DNA of 42,347 nucleotides, taken from positions 1 to 42,347 of the forward strand of contig JAFARC010000034.1 of NCBI GenBank assembly GCA_019245755.1, written 5' to 3'. How positions within the stretch are numbered: the first letter of the stretch is position 1; every line of letters starts with the position of its first letter. This document shows positions 10,074 to 18,085 of this stretch, in pieces. The position numbers were made by a program, and so were the translations under genes. Under the pieces are notes generated by a model. It saw only the letters and a program-made list of their open reading frames with translations. It did no database searches and was not told the DNA's origin. The DNA is from Mycobacteriaceae bacterium (lineage in GTDB: Bacteria > Actinomycetota > Actinomycetes > Mycobacteriales > Mycobacteriaceae).

Positions 10074-10662
10074 TGGAAACTCCGTTGATCTCGGCGCGGG
10101 CGATGATGCGGTCCACGAAGCCGTAGTCCAGCGCCTCTTCGGCGGTAAACCACCTGTCGCGGTCGGAGTCGGCGACTATCCGCTCCACCGGCTGGCCGGT
10201 GAACTCGGCGTTGAGCCGGAACATCTCCTTCTTGATCACCGCGAACTGTTCGGCCTGGATCGCGATGTCGGCGGCGCTGCCGGTGACGCCGCCGAGGGGC
10301 TGGTGCATCAGGATGCGGGCGTGCGGGAGGGCAAACCGCTTGCCCTTGGTGCCTGCCGCCAGCAGGAACTGGCCCATGGAGGCAGCCATTCCCATCGCGT
10401 AGGTTGCGACGTCGCAGGGCGCCAGCACCATCGTGTCGTAGATGGCCATGCCGGAGCTGATCGAGCCGCCGGGCGAGTTGATGTACAGCGAGATGTCCTT
10501 GGTGGGGTCCTCGGCGGCCAACAACAGGATCTGCGCGCAGAGCCGGTTGGCGACATCGTCGTCGACCTGCGAGCCGAGGAAGATGATGCGCTCGGCGAGC
10601 AACCGCTCGTAGACCGAGTCGACAAGGTTGAGCCCCGGCGCGCTCGAACGCATGTGGGTCAC
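10066..10662 (-). CDS. clpP1: ATP-dependent Clp protease proteolytic subunit 1
   Basis: The 198-aa protein carries the ClpP triad: Ser95 in GMAASMGQF, His120 in ILMHQP and Asp169 in ADSDRDRWF. It forms the ClpP1 ring of the ClpP1P2 protease driven by ClpX or ClpC1. I chose the GTG at 10662 ([13 protein letters not shown]). AGG lies 8 nt upstream, and the length (198 aa) agrees with the 200-aa M. tuberculosis protein; the longer frame to 10710 has no such support. The ATG three codons later is an alternative. The stop codon lies inside the start of clpP2 (8-nt overlap). A ClgR-like box sits upstream at 10747-10757. Confidence 0.97.
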   Translation of the reverse strand: MTHMRSSAPGLNLVDSVYERLLAERIIFLGSQVDDDVANRLCAQILLLAAEDPTKDISLYINSPGGSISSGMAIYDTMVLAPCDVATYAMGMAASMGQFLLAAGTKGKRFALPHARILMHQPLGGVTGSAADIAIQAEQFAVIKKEMFRLNAEFTGQPVERIVADSDRDRWFTAEEALDYGFVDRIIARAEINGVSNV

Positions 10663-10746
10663 GAGTGATACCTGCTTTCTCGACGATGGATATTCACCGA
10701 CACTAACCAACCGGCCGACTCACGCACTCCCGACAGCGTGCGCGTT

Positions 10747-10757
10747 CGCTCACAGCG
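10747..10757 (+). promoter_or_regulatory. Candidate ClgR binding site upstream of clpP1
   Basis: CGCTCACAGCG fits the core CGCYNANRGCG of the actinobacterial ClgR box at every defined position, although the flanking bases fit less well. It lies 85 nt before the clpP1 GTG and directly after the tig stop, the only intergenic space in front of clpP1. ClgR is known to activate clpP1P2 in mycobacteria and corynebacteria. Confidence 0.5.
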
Positions 10758-12173
10758 TCACTGCCTGTCCTCCGTGCCGTCCGCCGCGTCCGCTTCTTCG
10801 TCGCCTGGCTCCTCCGCCTCGCCCGCGGCCTCGTCCCGGTCGGAAGCCTCCGGCCGGACGCCGAAGAACTCCTCGGTGTCGACCGGATTGCCCTGGGTGT
10901 CGGTGACCCTCGCGCCCCGCACCACCGCGGCGAGCGCCTTGCCGCGGCGGATGTCGGCGAACATCGCGGCCAGCTGGTTGTTCTCTTGCAGGAACTGCAA
11001 CAGCTGCTGCGGCTCGACGCCGTACTGACGCGACTGCAGCACCAGCCGCTCGGTGACATCGTCCTGGGCGACCGCGACGTTGAGGTCGTCGGCGATCGCG
11101 TCGACGAGCAGCTCCGTCTTGACGGCGCGCTCCGCGTTCTCGCGGTTCTCGGCGTCGAACTCCTCGCGGCTGCTGCCCTGCCCGGCCAGCGCCTCGGCGA
11201 ACTTGTCCTCGTCGTGGTCGAGGCCGTGAATCGCCTGGTGCCTGGTCTGGTCGACCTGTGCTTGCACGATCGCCTCCGGCAGCGGGACCTCGGTCTGCTC
11301 CAGCAGCGTCTCCAGCGCCTTGTCGCGGATCTGCTCGGCCTGCTGGACCCGCTTGCGACCACGCAGCTGGTCGGCGAGGCTGGTCTTCAGCTCGTCGATG
11401 GTGTCGAACTCGCTTGCCAGCTGGGCGAACTCGTCGTCCAGCTGGGGCAGCTCGCGCTCCTTGACCGAGCCGACCGTCACCCTCACCTGGGCCTCCTGCC
11501 CACTGTGCGGGCCGGCGACCAGCTTGCTGGTGAACACCCGGCTCTCCCCCGCGGACAGCCCGACGATGGCCTCGTCGAGGCCCTCGATCAGTTGATCGGA
11601 GCCGACCTCGTGGGACATGCCTTCGGTCGCGGCCTCGGGCACTGCTTCGCCGTCGACGGTGGCGGTCAGGTCGATGGACACGAAGTCGCCGTTCTGAGCC
11701 GGACGCTCCACCCCGGTCAACGTGCCGAACCGGGCCCGCAGGTTAGCCAACTCGGCGTCGACTTCCTCGTCGCTGACCTCGATCGGGTCGACGGTGATCG
11801 TCAGCGCGCTCAGCTCAGGCAGCGTGATGTCCGGGCGGACGTCCACCTCGGCGGTGAAGGTCAGCTCGTCGCCGTCCTCGATCTTGGTGATCTCGATGTC
11901 CGGCTGACCGATTGGCCGCACCTCCGACGTCGAGACCGCCTCGCTGTAGCGGCTGGGCAGCGCGTCGTTGACGACCTGTTCGAGAACCGCGCCGCGGCCG
12001 ATGCGGGCCTCGAGCAGCTTGGCCGGCGCCTTGCCGGGCCGGAACCCGGGCAGCCGGACCTGCTGGGCCAGCTGCTTGTAGACGCGGTCGAAGTCGGGCT
12101 GCAGTTCGGTGAACGGCACCTCCACGTTGATGCGAACCCTGGTCGGGCTGAGCTGCTCGACGGTGCTCTTCAC
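10758..12173 (-). CDS. tig: Trigger factor, ribosome-bound chaperone and prolyl isomerase
   Basis: The 471-aa protein starts [21 protein letters not shown] (GTG start). It contains the ribosome-docking signature GFRPGKAP, the FKBP-type isomerase domain around residues 150-240 ([15 protein letters not shown]), and the helical chaperone arms. The acidic, Glu/Asp/Ala-rich C-terminus ([18 protein letters not shown]) is typical of actinobacterial Tig. It binds nascent chains at the exit tunnel and folds them. The longer frame runs into the tRNA-Pro gene, so that start is wrong. The chosen GTG has GAGGAG about 8 nt upstream and gives the family length (466 aa in M. tuberculosis). It precedes clpP1 on the same strand by 95 nt. 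Confidence 0.97.
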   Translation of the reverse strand: MKSTVEQLSPTRVRINVEVPFTELQPDFDRVYKQLAQQVRLPGFRPGKAPAKLLEARIGRGAVLEQVVNDALPSRYSEAVSTSEVRPIGQPDIEITKIEDGDELTFTAEVDVRPDITLPELSALTITVDPIEVSDEEVDAELANLRARFGTLTGVERPAQNGDFVSIDLTATVDGEAVPEAATEGMSHEVGSDQLIEGLDEAIVGLSAGESRVFTSKLVAGPHSGQEAQVRVTVGSVKERELPQLDDEFAQLASEFDTIDELKTSLADQLRGRKRVQQAEQIRDKALETLLEQTEVPLPEAIVQAQVDQTRHQAIHGLDHDEDKFAEALAGQGSSREEFDAENRENAERAVKTELLVDAIADDLNVAVAQDDVTERLVLQSRQYGVEPQQLLQFLQENNQLAAMFADIRRGKALAAVVRGARVTDTQGNPVDTEEFFGVRPEASDRDEAAGEAEEPGDEEADAADGTEDRQ

Positions 12174-12207
12174 GTCAGTAACTCCTCGGTTCGGTCGATG
12201 TCTGTTG

Positions 12208-12281
12208 TCGGGGTGACAGGATTTGAACCTGCGGCCTTCCGCTCCCAAAGCGGATGCGCTACCAAGCTGCGCTACACCCCG
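12208..12281 (-). tRNA. tRNA-Pro (anticodon TGG)
   Basis: The minus strand folds into a full cloverleaf: acceptor CGGGGTG/CACCCCG, a D-arm, anticodon stem TCCGC/GCGGA with loop TTTGGGA (anticodon TGG), and a T-arm with TTCAAAT. The discriminator is A and the CCA end is not encoded. It matches the proline tRNA seen between tig and lipP in M. tuberculosis. Confidence 0.97.
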
Positions 12282-12319
12282 TGTCTGCCTGCCGCTTTCC
12301 TCGCCTAGGCGCCGACGCG

Positions 12320-12350
12320 ATACTACGGCCTGGCGTGGAGATGGCCTCAA
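12320..12350 (-). promoter_or_regulatory. Promoter of tRNA-Pro
   Basis: On the minus strand TTGAGG (12345-12350) is followed after 19 nt by TAGTAT (12320-12325), 38 nt before the tRNA 5' end. The spacer is slightly long, so the -10 is more certain than the -35. Confidence 0.4.
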
Positions 12351-12364
12351 TTGGATTTCTTCGA

Positions 12365-12394
12365 TTGGCTCGCGCCGGACCCGGACCGTACAGT
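12365..12394 (+). promoter_or_regulatory. SigA-type promoter of tRNA-Gly
   Basis: TTGGCT (12365-12370), an 18-nt spacer and TACAGT (12389-12394) form a good housekeeping promoter. The -10 ends 18 nt before the mature tRNA 5' end, which leaves a short leader for RNase P to remove. Confidence 0.6.
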
Positions 12395-12412
12395 CGCCCT
12401 CGTGCTGTACGC

Positions 12413-12483
12413 GCGGGCGTAGCTCAGTGGCAGAGCCCTAGTCTTCCAAACTAGATACGCGGGTTCGATTCCCGTCGCCCGCT
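12413..12483 (+). tRNA. tRNA-Gly (anticodon TCC)
   Basis: The cloverleaf is complete: acceptor GCGGGCG/CGCCCGC, anticodon stem CTAGT/ACTAG with loop CTTCCAA (anticodon TCC), and a T-arm with TTCGATT. The discriminator is T and CCA is not encoded. It is divergent from tRNA-Pro, as in M. tuberculosis. Confidence 0.97.
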
Positions 12484-12513
12484 CAGTGTTGGGATGTCAC
12501 TTCGCCAGGAGGG

Positions 12514-13710
12514 TTGTTGAGCGGCATCTCAGAATTGAACATCGACGGCGTGTGCGCATCCGGCTTCGAACGGGTGCGCACCGCCTTCGTGGCCAACTTC
12601 ACCGAACGCGATGAGGTCGGTGCCGCGGTTGCGGTGTGGGTCGACGGCGAGTTGGTCGTCAACCTGTGGGGCGGCTGGGCCGACGGTTCCCGCCGCCGGC
12701 CCTGGCGCGAGGACTCGCTGGCCAGCGTCTTCTCCGGATCCAAGGGGCTGACCAGCACCTGCGTGCACCTGCTCGCCGACCGCGGCGAGATCGACCTGCA
12801 TGCCCCGGTCGCGGCGTACTGGCCGGAGTTCGGGCGCGCCGGGAAGGAGGCGATCACGATCGCCACGGTCATGAGCCACCGCTCCGGGGTGATCGGACCG
12901 CGTATCAGGATGGCGCCCGAGGAAGCACTGGACTGGGACCACGTGTGCCGGCAGCTGGCCGCCGCGGAGCCCTGGTGGGCGCCGGACACCGCCCAGGGTT
13001 ACCACATGGTGACGTTCGGCTTCATTCTCGGCGAGGTGGTGCGGCGGGTCACCGGCCGCACCATCGGCCAGTTCCTGCGCACCGAGATCGCCGAACCGCT
13101 GGGCATCGATGTTCACCTCGGCTTGCCGCGCTCCGAGCACCACCGCTGCGCGGAAATGGTCAACAAGCCGCACATCCGCGACGTGCTGGCCGCCGGCGAG
13201 GCCCCGGGTTACCCGACGTCGCTGTCCGAGCACCCGATGGCCGGGCTGTCGATCGCGATGGGCTTCGTGCCCGACGACGAGGTCGGTTCCACCACCATCG
13301 ACCTGTGGCGATCCGCGGAGTTCCCGGCCACCAACTGCCACGTGTCGGCGCTGGGGATGGCCACGTTCTACAACGCGCTGGCCCAGGAGAAGTTGCTCAC
13401 CCGTGCGCACATGGAGCAGGTGCGGGTGTCGCAGGGCGGCTACGACGTCGACGTGGTGCTCGGCCCGCGGGTGGCCGACCACGGATGGGGCCTGGGCTAC
13501 ATGCTCAACCAGCGCCGGGTCACCGGGCCTAATCCGCACACCTTCGGCCACGGCGGCTCGGGCGGATCGTTCGCGTTCGTCGACCTGGAGCACCGCATCG
13601 GCTACTCGTACGTGATGAACAACTTCGACGCGACGAAGTGCCATGCCGACCCGCGTAGCGTCGCGCTGTCCGACGAGGTCTACGCCGCCCTGGGCGTCAC
13701 CGCGGGCTGA
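12514..13710 (+). CDS. lipP: Beta-lactamase-fold carboxylesterase LipP
   Basis: The 398-aa protein is a serine hydrolase of the class C beta-lactamase/esterase family VIII type, the counterpart of Rv2463. The nucleophile motif S-x-x-K is S74-G-S-K77 (VFSGSKGLTSTCVHLLADRG). The second motif tyrosine is likely in GYHMVTFGF, and the C-terminal HGGSGGS replaces the KTG box. It probably cleaves short-chain esters; the natural substrate is unknown. No signal peptide is visible. The start is uncertain: TTG codons at 12514 and 12517 follow AGGAGGG almost without spacing, and a further in-frame TTG lies 18 nt downstream (GAA TTG AAC). The gene begins 30 nt after tRNA-Gly. Confidence 0.9.
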   Translation: MLSGISELNIDGVCASGFERVRTAFVANFTERDEVGAAVAVWVDGELVVNLWGGWADGSRRRPWREDSLASVFSGSKGLTSTCVHLLADRGEIDLHAPVAAYWPEFGRAGKEAITIATVMSHRSGVIGPRIRMAPEEALDWDHVCRQLAAAEPWWAPDTAQGYHMVTFGFILGEVVRRVTGRTIGQFLRTEIAEPLGIDVHLGLPRSEHHRCAEMVNKPHIRDVLAAGEAPGYPTSLSEHPMAGLSIAMGFVPDDEVGSTTIDLWRSAEFPATNCHVSALGMATFYNALAQEKLLTRAHMEQVRVSQGGYDVDVVLGPRVADHGWGLGYMLNQRRVTGPNPHTFGHGGSGGSFAFVDLEHRIGYSYVMNNFDATKCHADPRSVALSDEVYAALGVTAG

Positions 13711-13741
13711 TTGCGGCCCGGTTCCCACGGCGGTCGATCGG

Positions 13742-13747
13742 TACGCT
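13742..13747 (+). promoter_or_regulatory. -10 box (TACGCT) giving a leaderless mRNA for the glycine-rich membrane protein
   Basis: TACGCT fits TANNNT and ends 7 nt before the GTG at 13755, so the transcript would begin at the start codon. No Shine-Dalgarno sequence is seen. Confidence 0.4.
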
Positions 13748-13754
13748 GGACGCC

Positions 13755-14531
13755 GTGAGCGCAGTGCTGTTGGTCCTGGTCGTCGTGGTCGCCGTGGGCA
13801 TTGTGCTTGCCGTGGTCGGCTCGTCACGGGCCTCGGGGAATCGGGCCGCGGCGTCGCTGGCCGACGCCAAAGCCGACGCGCGCCGCGCCATCGACCGCCT
13901 GGGCGGGCAGGTGTTCAACCTGGCCGGCACCGACGACGCGTCCAAGCAGGCGCTCGCCGACGCGTCGGAGCGGTACACGGCGGCTTCGTCACAGATCGAG
14001 CAGGCGTCTTCGGTGCGCCAGGCACAGTTGGCGAAGCAAAGCGCGATGGAAGGCCTCTACTACGCGCGGGCGGCGCGTAGCGCCATGGGGATGGATCCGG
14101 GGCCGGAACTGGAGTCGCTGGCCGGCCAGCGATCCGCGGGCGCGGTCACCGAGGACCGGCGGGTGCAGGTCGAAGGCCGCCAGATCGAGGCGTCAGCGTC
14201 GCCGTCGCAGCGCACCCCCAACTACTTCCCGGGTGGGCAGGTGGCCGGCCGGCCAGTGCCCGCCGGCTGGTATTCGGAGCCGTGGTGGAAGCCGGCCCTG
14301 ATCGGCGGGGCGTGGGGCATCGGCTCGGCGCTGCTGTTCGACGCGCTGTTCTCCGGCATGCACGGGGTCGGCTACGGCGCCGGCGGCTTCGAGAACGGCT
14401 ACGGGCAGGGTTTCGACAGCGGCTATGACGACGGGTTCGACACCGGGCAGGCACCGGATTCCGGCGGCTGGGACGCCGGCGGCTGGGGCGACTTCGGCGG
14501 CAGCGACTTCGGCGGCGGCGGAGACTTCTGA
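13755..14531 (+). CDS. Membrane-anchored protein with glycine-rich tail (DUF1542-like)
   Basis: The 258-aa product begins with a strong hydrophobic helix (about residues 3-24, VLLVLVVVVAVGIVLAVVG), probably a signal anchor. Then follows an Ala-rich helical segment (about 30-115: SLADAKADARRAIDRLGG, SERYTAASSQIEQASS) that could form a coiled coil. A second hydrophobic patch lies at about 182-200 (PALIGGAWGIGSALLFDALF). The C-terminus from about 205 is low-complexity Gly/Asp/Tyr (GYGQGFDSGYDDGFDTG ... GGSDFGGGGDF). I recall related mycobacterial proteins annotated as DUF1542-containing, but the function is unknown. H37Rv has no annotated gene I know of between lipP and Rv2464c. It converges on nei2 with a 5-nt gap. 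Confidence 0.75.
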   Translation: MSAVLLVLVVVVAVGIVLAVVGSSRASGNRAAASLADAKADARRAIDRLGGQVFNLAGTDDASKQALADASERYTAASSQIEQASSVRQAQLAKQSAMEGLYYARAARSAMGMDPGPELESLAGQRSAGAVTEDRRVQVEGRQIEASASPSQRTPNYFPGGQVAGRPVPAGWYSEPWWKPALIGGAWGIGSALLFDALFSGMHGVGYGAGGFENGYGQGFDSGYDDGFDTGQAPDSGGWDAGGWGDFGGSDFGGGGDF

Positions 14532-14536
14532 GGCCG

Positions 14537-15337
14537 TCAGGTCTGGCAGGTCGGGCACCAGAACACGTTGCGGCCCTCCAGCACCGCGGTGAGCACCGTG
14601 GTGCCGCATACCCGGCACGGCTCACCGGCGCGCCGGTAGACGTACGTGCGGGGCCGGCCCGGCGCGTACGACGGCGCGCCGTGGTCGTGCTCGGGTCGCA
14701 CCGCCAGGATCTTGCCGCGACGCAAACCGATCCGCATCAGCTCCACCAGGTCCGCCCAGGCCGCGTCGAACTCGTCGGTGCTCGCGTCGGTACCGGGTCG
14801 GTACGGGTCGATGTGGTGGCGGAACAACAGCTCGCTGCGGTACACGTTGCCGACCCCGGCGATCACCGCCTGATCCATCAGCAGCGCGCCGATCGGCCTG
14901 CGCGACTTGCTGATCCGTGCCCAGGCCAACCCCGGATCGGAGTCGCGGCGCAACGGGTCGGGCCCGAGCCGGGCGAGCACGGTGTCGACCTGCGCCTCGT
15001 CGATCACCTCGCACGCGGTGGGGCCGCGCAGGTCCGTGCCGAACCGTTCGCCGACCATCCGCATCCGCACCTGCCCCACCGGCAGCGGCGGCTCGGCCGC
15101 CATCGGCCACTCGGTAAATGTTCCGTACAGGCCGAGGTGGACGTGCACGCTCAGCCCGCCGTCGTAATCGTGGAACAGGTGCTTGCCCCACGCGGTGGCT
15201 TTGTGCAGCACGCGCCCGTTGATCGCGGCGGCGCCGTCGGCGAAGCGGCCCTGCGGGCTGGACACTGCGACCGGGTTGCCGCCGTAGCGCCGTTGGTGCA
15301 GCCGGGCCAGCCGGTGCACGGTATGGCCTTCCGGCAC
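14537..15337 (-). CDS. nei2: Endonuclease VIII-type DNA glycosylase Nei2
   Basis: The 266-aa protein is a Fpg/Nei family bifunctional glycosylase and AP lyase for oxidised bases. The catalytic N-terminus PEGHTVHR (Pro after Met removal, then Glu) is intact. The helix-two-turn-helix region reads GNVYRSELLFRHHIDPYRP, and the C-terminal zinc finger has C-x2-C (CRVC) and C-x2-C (CPTC). The GTG start at 15337 puts Pro at position 2, which the chemistry requires; the longer frame is wrong. The length agrees with Rv2464c (268 aa). It starts 2 nt after the rpiB stop, so the two are translationally linked. Confidence 0.93.
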   Translation of the reverse strand: MPEGHTVHRLARLHQRRYGGNPVAVSSPQGRFADGAAAINGRVLHKATAWGKHLFHDYDGGLSVHVHLGLYGTFTEWPMAAEPPLPVGQVRMRMVGERFGTDLRGPTACEVIDEAQVDTVLARLGPDPLRRDSDPGLAWARISKSRRPIGALLMDQAVIAGVGNVYRSELLFRHHIDPYRPGTDASTDEFDAAWADLVELMRIGLRRGKILAVRPEHDHGAPSYAPGRPRTYVYRRAGEPCRVCGTTVLTAVLEGRNVFWCPTCQT

Positions 15338-15339
15338 CG

Positions 15340-15822
15340 CTACCCGCCCGGCACCGGCGGTGGTTGGTGGGTGCGTTCGTATTCGCTGAGAATGTCGATA
15401 CGGCGTTGGTGGCGTTCGGCTTTCGACCACGCCGTGGACAGGAACACGTCGATGATGGCCAGTGCCTCGTCGGTGCTGTGCATCCGCGCCCCGATGCCAA
15501 CCACCTGCGCGTTGTTGTGCTCGCGCGCCAGCCCCGCGGTTTCGGCGTTCCACGCCAGCGCGCATCGCACGCCCGGCACCTTGTTGGCGGCGATCTGCTC
15601 ACCGTTGCCCGACCCGCCGATCACGACACCGAGGCTGCCGGGATCCCCGACCGTGCGCAGCGCGGCGGCGATGCAGAACGGCGGGTAGTCGTCGTCGGCG
15701 TCGTAGCTGTAGGCGCCGCAGTCGATCGGCTCGTGTCCGCTGTCCCTGAGGTGTGAGATCACGGCCTGCTTCAGTTCGAATCCGGCGTGGTCGGAGCCGA
15801 GGTACACGCGCATGGCCGTCAT
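15340..15822 (-). CDS. rpiB: Ribose-5-phosphate isomerase B
   Basis: The 160-aa enzyme (MTAMRVYLGSDHAGFELKQ...) interconverts ribose 5-phosphate and ribulose 5-phosphate in the pentose phosphate pathway. It has GSDHAGFELK for phosphate and substrate binding and GGSGNGEQIAANK, whose Glu takes the place of the catalytic Cys found in E. coli RpiB, as known for the M. tuberculosis enzyme. NAETAGLAREHNNAQVVGIG completes the active site. The start at 15822 parallels the M. tuberculosis MSGMRVYLG; the second Met (15813) is possible. The stop lies 2 nt before nei2. Upstream, a 110-nt gap separates it from the permease gene. Confidence 0.96.
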   Translation of the reverse strand: MTAMRVYLGSDHAGFELKQAVISHLRDSGHEPIDCGAYSYDADDDYPPFCIAAALRTVGDPGSLGVVIGGSGNGEQIAANKVPGVRCALAWNAETAGLAREHNNAQVVGIGARMHSTDEALAIIDVFLSTAWSKAERHQRRIDILSEYERTHQPPPVPGG

Positions 15823-15911
15823 TGTGTCAGAGCACCGTCGCGGGCGACTGACAGCGCGGGCAGCGCGGTCGAACCGACGCCAAACGCAACCGACCAGCCC
15901 GGCGTGTCTTC

Positions 15912-15935
15912 GCCGCCAGTTAGTGCCGCCAGTTA
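15912..15935. repeat. Short direct repeat at the end of the NCS1 permease gene
   Basis: GCCGCCAGTTA occurs at 15912-15922 and again at 15925-15935, period 13 bp. The second copy carries the permease stop codon (TAA on the minus strand), so the stop context is duplicated. It resembles the other small duplications at gene ends in this window. Confidence 0.8.
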
Positions 15936-17336
15936 AGTGTCGGCGACGCCTCCCCGGCGATCCACCGCGCCGAGCGAACGCGCGAACAGCAGATAGCACC
16001 CCGAGGCGACCAGAAAGCCGACGAAGAACGTGATGTCGCCCAGCGGCGGGAATGTCCGGGCCAGCAAGCCGACGAACCTCTGCTGATTGGAGAACATCAG
16101 CACCAACACCACCAGCCCGATCAGAAACGCCGCCGGGCCGGGCCGGTTGGTGTATGAGCGGTTGTACACAATGCCGCCCAGGGTCTGACCGCGCCGCAGG
16201 TATTGGTCGGCAAACATCACCCCCAGCCACGGCCCGATCCAGTAGGCGATGATCAGCAGGAAATCCTGGTAGCTGGCTGCGGCGTCGGCCAGCGCCCACC
16301 ACGCCACCAGAAACCCGGCGACACCGAAGAACAACGTGACGAACGCCCGCGCCAGGTGATGCGGCAGCCGCACTCCGATTGTCACGAAAGCCATTGCCCC
16401 GGAGTAGACGTTGAGCGAGTTGGCGGCGATCGCGCCGATCGCGATCGCCGCCAGCGTCGCCTTGGCCAGGGGCGACGACAGCTGGCTGGTGAACGCGGCG
16501 GTCGGGTTGGTGGTGCCGCTGGGACCGGTGGTCACCGAGGCGGCGCCGACGACCTCGAGCAGCACGCAGGACAGGAACAGGCCGGCGGCGGCGAAGAAAC
16601 CGGTGCGCACGGTCGACACCGTCGACGGCAGGTAGCGGGTGTAGTCGGCGGCGTACGGGGTCCAGCCTGCGGCGTAGCCGAACGCGGTGCCGACGGTGAG
16701 CAGGAAGCCGCCCAGTCCTGCGGCGCCGTCGGCCGGCGGCGGGGCGCCCGGGTCGGCTTTGACCACAATCACCACCGACGCGACCGCGAAGACCACCGCC
16801 AGCACCGGGAAAGCGCACCGTTCGAAGGCCTGCACGAGGTTGTGCCCGAAGAACCCGAACACCGTCTGCACCAGCACGACCGCGATCAGCGACGGCAGTG
16901 GGCCGATCCGCAACAACGTGCTCAACGCGAACGCGCCGCTGACACTGTTGGTCGCGAACCAACCCACGCCCGCGGTGATGGACATCAGCCCCGCCGGCAC
17001 CGCGTTGCCGCGGTAGCCGAAGGCCGACCGGCCCAGCACCATCTGCGGGACGCCGTGCACGGGTCCGCGCGCCGAAAGCACCCAGTGTGCGGCGGCGCCC
17101 AACGCGGTGCCGATCACGATCCCGACGGTGGCCTGCCAGAAGTTCATGCCGTAGGCGCCGACCGCGAGCACGCCGACGAAGATCGTCGCAAACTCCAGGT
17201 TGGGCGAGGTCCACGTCCAGAACAGCTGGCGCGGTCGTCCGTGCCGGTCCGCGTCGGCGATCGCTTCGTTTCCCCCGGGTTCGACGGCGACGATGCGATC
17301 GCGGTACCCGCCCCCGGCGACGGCCGCGACTGTCAT
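15933..17336 (-). CDS. NCS1-family purine/cytosine permease
   Basis: The 467-aa product is a polytopic membrane protein of the nucleobase:cation symporter-1 family, with about 12 hydrophobic helices. The N-terminal loop and first helices (SPNLEFATIFVGVLAVGAYGMNFWQ, GPVHGVPQMVLGRSAFGYRGN) and the later TPYAADYTRYLP, a family hallmark, support the call. Substrates in the family include cytosine, purines, allantoin and hydantoins; which one is used here cannot be told. The ATG at 17336 places the cytoplasmic head correctly. The gene sits 47 nt after the CPWC reductase and before rpiB on the same strand. H37Rv has no such gene here, so it is an insertion or a lineage-specific retention. Confidence 0.88.
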   Translation of the reverse strand: MTVAAVAGGGYRDRIVAVEPGGNEAIADADRHGRPRQLFWTWTSPNLEFATIFVGVLAVGAYGMNFWQATVGIVIGTALGAAAHWVLSARGPVHGVPQMVLGRSAFGYRGNAVPAGLMSITAGVGWFATNSVSGAFALSTLLRIGPLPSLIAVVLVQTVFGFFGHNLVQAFERCAFPVLAVVFAVASVVIVVKADPGAPPPADGAAGLGGFLLTVGTAFGYAAGWTPYAADYTRYLPSTVSTVRTGFFAAAGLFLSCVLLEVVGAASVTTGPSGTTNPTAAFTSQLSSPLAKATLAAIAIGAIAANSLNVYSGAMAFVTIGVRLPHHLARAFVTLFFGVAGFLVAWWALADAAASYQDFLLIIAYWIGPWLGVMFADQYLRRGQTLGGIVYNRSYTNRPGPAAFLIGLVVLVLMFSNQQRFVGLLARTFPPLGDITFFVGFLVASGCYLLFARSLGAVDRRGGVADT

Positions 17337-17383
17337 GCCAGAACTGTTACCCGAAGCGCCGGGCCGGGCAACCGCAGCGCGAC

Positions 17384-17992
17384 TCAGTCGAATTGCGGCG
17401 GCTCGGTACGGGTGCGCTTGAGCTCCCAGAAGTGCGGGTATGACGCGAACGTCACCGAGGCGTCCCACAGCTTGCCGGCGTCTTCGCCGCGCGGGATGCG
17501 TGACAGTACCGGGCCGAAGAACGCTACCCCGTTGACGTGGATGGTGGGGGTGCCGACGTCCTCGCCGACGGCGTCCATCCCGGCGTGGTGGCTCTTGCGC
17601 AGCGCTTCGTCGTAGCGGTCGGTGGTCGCGGCCTCGGCGAGCTCGGCGGGCAGCCCCACCTCGTCGAGCGCTTCCCGGATGACCACATCGAGTTCCTTGT
17701 TGCCTTGGTTGTGGATGCGCGTGCCCATCGCCGTGTACAGCGGGGCCAGCACCTCCGAACCCTTGGCCTGCTCGGCGGCGATCGCCACCCGCACCGGGCC
17801 CCACGCTCGGGTCATCGCCTCCCGGTACTCCTCGGGCATCTCCTTGTTCTCGTTGAGCACCGCCAGGCTCATCACGTGGAAGTTGGCCGCGATGTCGCGG
17901 ACCTTTTCCACCTCGAGGATCCAGCGCGACGTGATCCAGCACCACGGGCACAGCGGGTCGAACCAGAAATCGGCGACATTCTTCTCGGGCAT
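17384..17992 (-). CDS. Mycothiol-dependent CPWC reductase (Rv2466c-like)
   Basis: The 202-aa protein has a thioredoxin fold with a DsbA-like helical insertion. The active site is C15-P-W-C18 in [11 protein letters not shown], and the cis-Pro loop is GTPTIHVNG. The M. tuberculosis counterpart Rv2466c reduces with mycothiol and mycoredoxin and activates nitro prodrugs such as TP053; it belongs to the SigH oxidative-stress regulon. The start MPEKNVADF at 17992 follows GGAGAGGAC, a good ribosome-binding site; the longer frame adds a non-conserved stretch. A SigH-like promoter is visible at 18038-18065. It is divergent from pepN. Confidence 0.92.
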   Translation of the reverse strand: MPEKNVADFWFDPLCPWCWITSRWILEVEKVRDIAANFHVMSLAVLNENKEMPEEYREAMTRAWGPVRVAIAAEQAKGSEVLAPLYTAMGTRIHNQGNKELDVVIREALDEVGLPAELAEAATTDRYDEALRKSHHAGMDAVGEDVGTPTIHVNGVAFFGPVLSRIPRGEDAGKLWDASVTFASYPHFWELKRTRTEPPQFD

Positions 17993-18037
17993 CGACAGTC
18001 CTCTCCAAAACGTTGCGGTCAGGGCTTCCCTTGATCG

Positions 18038-18065
18038 CAACGGCGGCGACGGGTCGGCTAATCCC
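18038..18065 (-). promoter_or_regulatory. SigH-like promoter of the CPWC reductase
   Basis: On the minus strand GGGATTA (18059-18065), 16 nt, CGTTG (18038-18042) fits the SigH/SigR consensus GGGAAYA-N16-17-CGTTR with one mismatch. It gives a leader of about 40 nt. The family is known to be SigH-dependent, which supports the assignment. Confidence 0.55.
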
Positions 18066-18071
18066 GATCGC

Positions 18072-18077
18072 TATAGG
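18072..18077 (+). promoter_or_regulatory. -10 box (TATAGG) giving a leaderless pepN mRNA
   Basis: TATAGG lies 8 nt before the pepN ATG, so transcription should start at or within a base or two of the start codon. It shares the 93-bp divergent region with the SigH-like promoter above. Confidence 0.4.
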
Positions 18078-18085
18078 TTGATTGC

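Noticed and set aside
12174..12350. N-terminal extension of trigger factor through the tRNA-Pro
   Set aside because: The extension translates a tRNA gene; the GTG at 12173 with a ribosome-binding site gives the family length.
15340..17214. 624-aa frame joining rpiB to a long upstream extension
   Set aside because: The upstream part is the out-of-frame reading of the NCS1 permease. RpiB has its own start at 15822 and normal length.
18002..18037. Alternative SigH-type promoter (GGAA with nearby CGTT)
   Set aside because: The spacing between the two boxes is only about 13 nt, too short for SigH; the element at 18038-18065 fits better.
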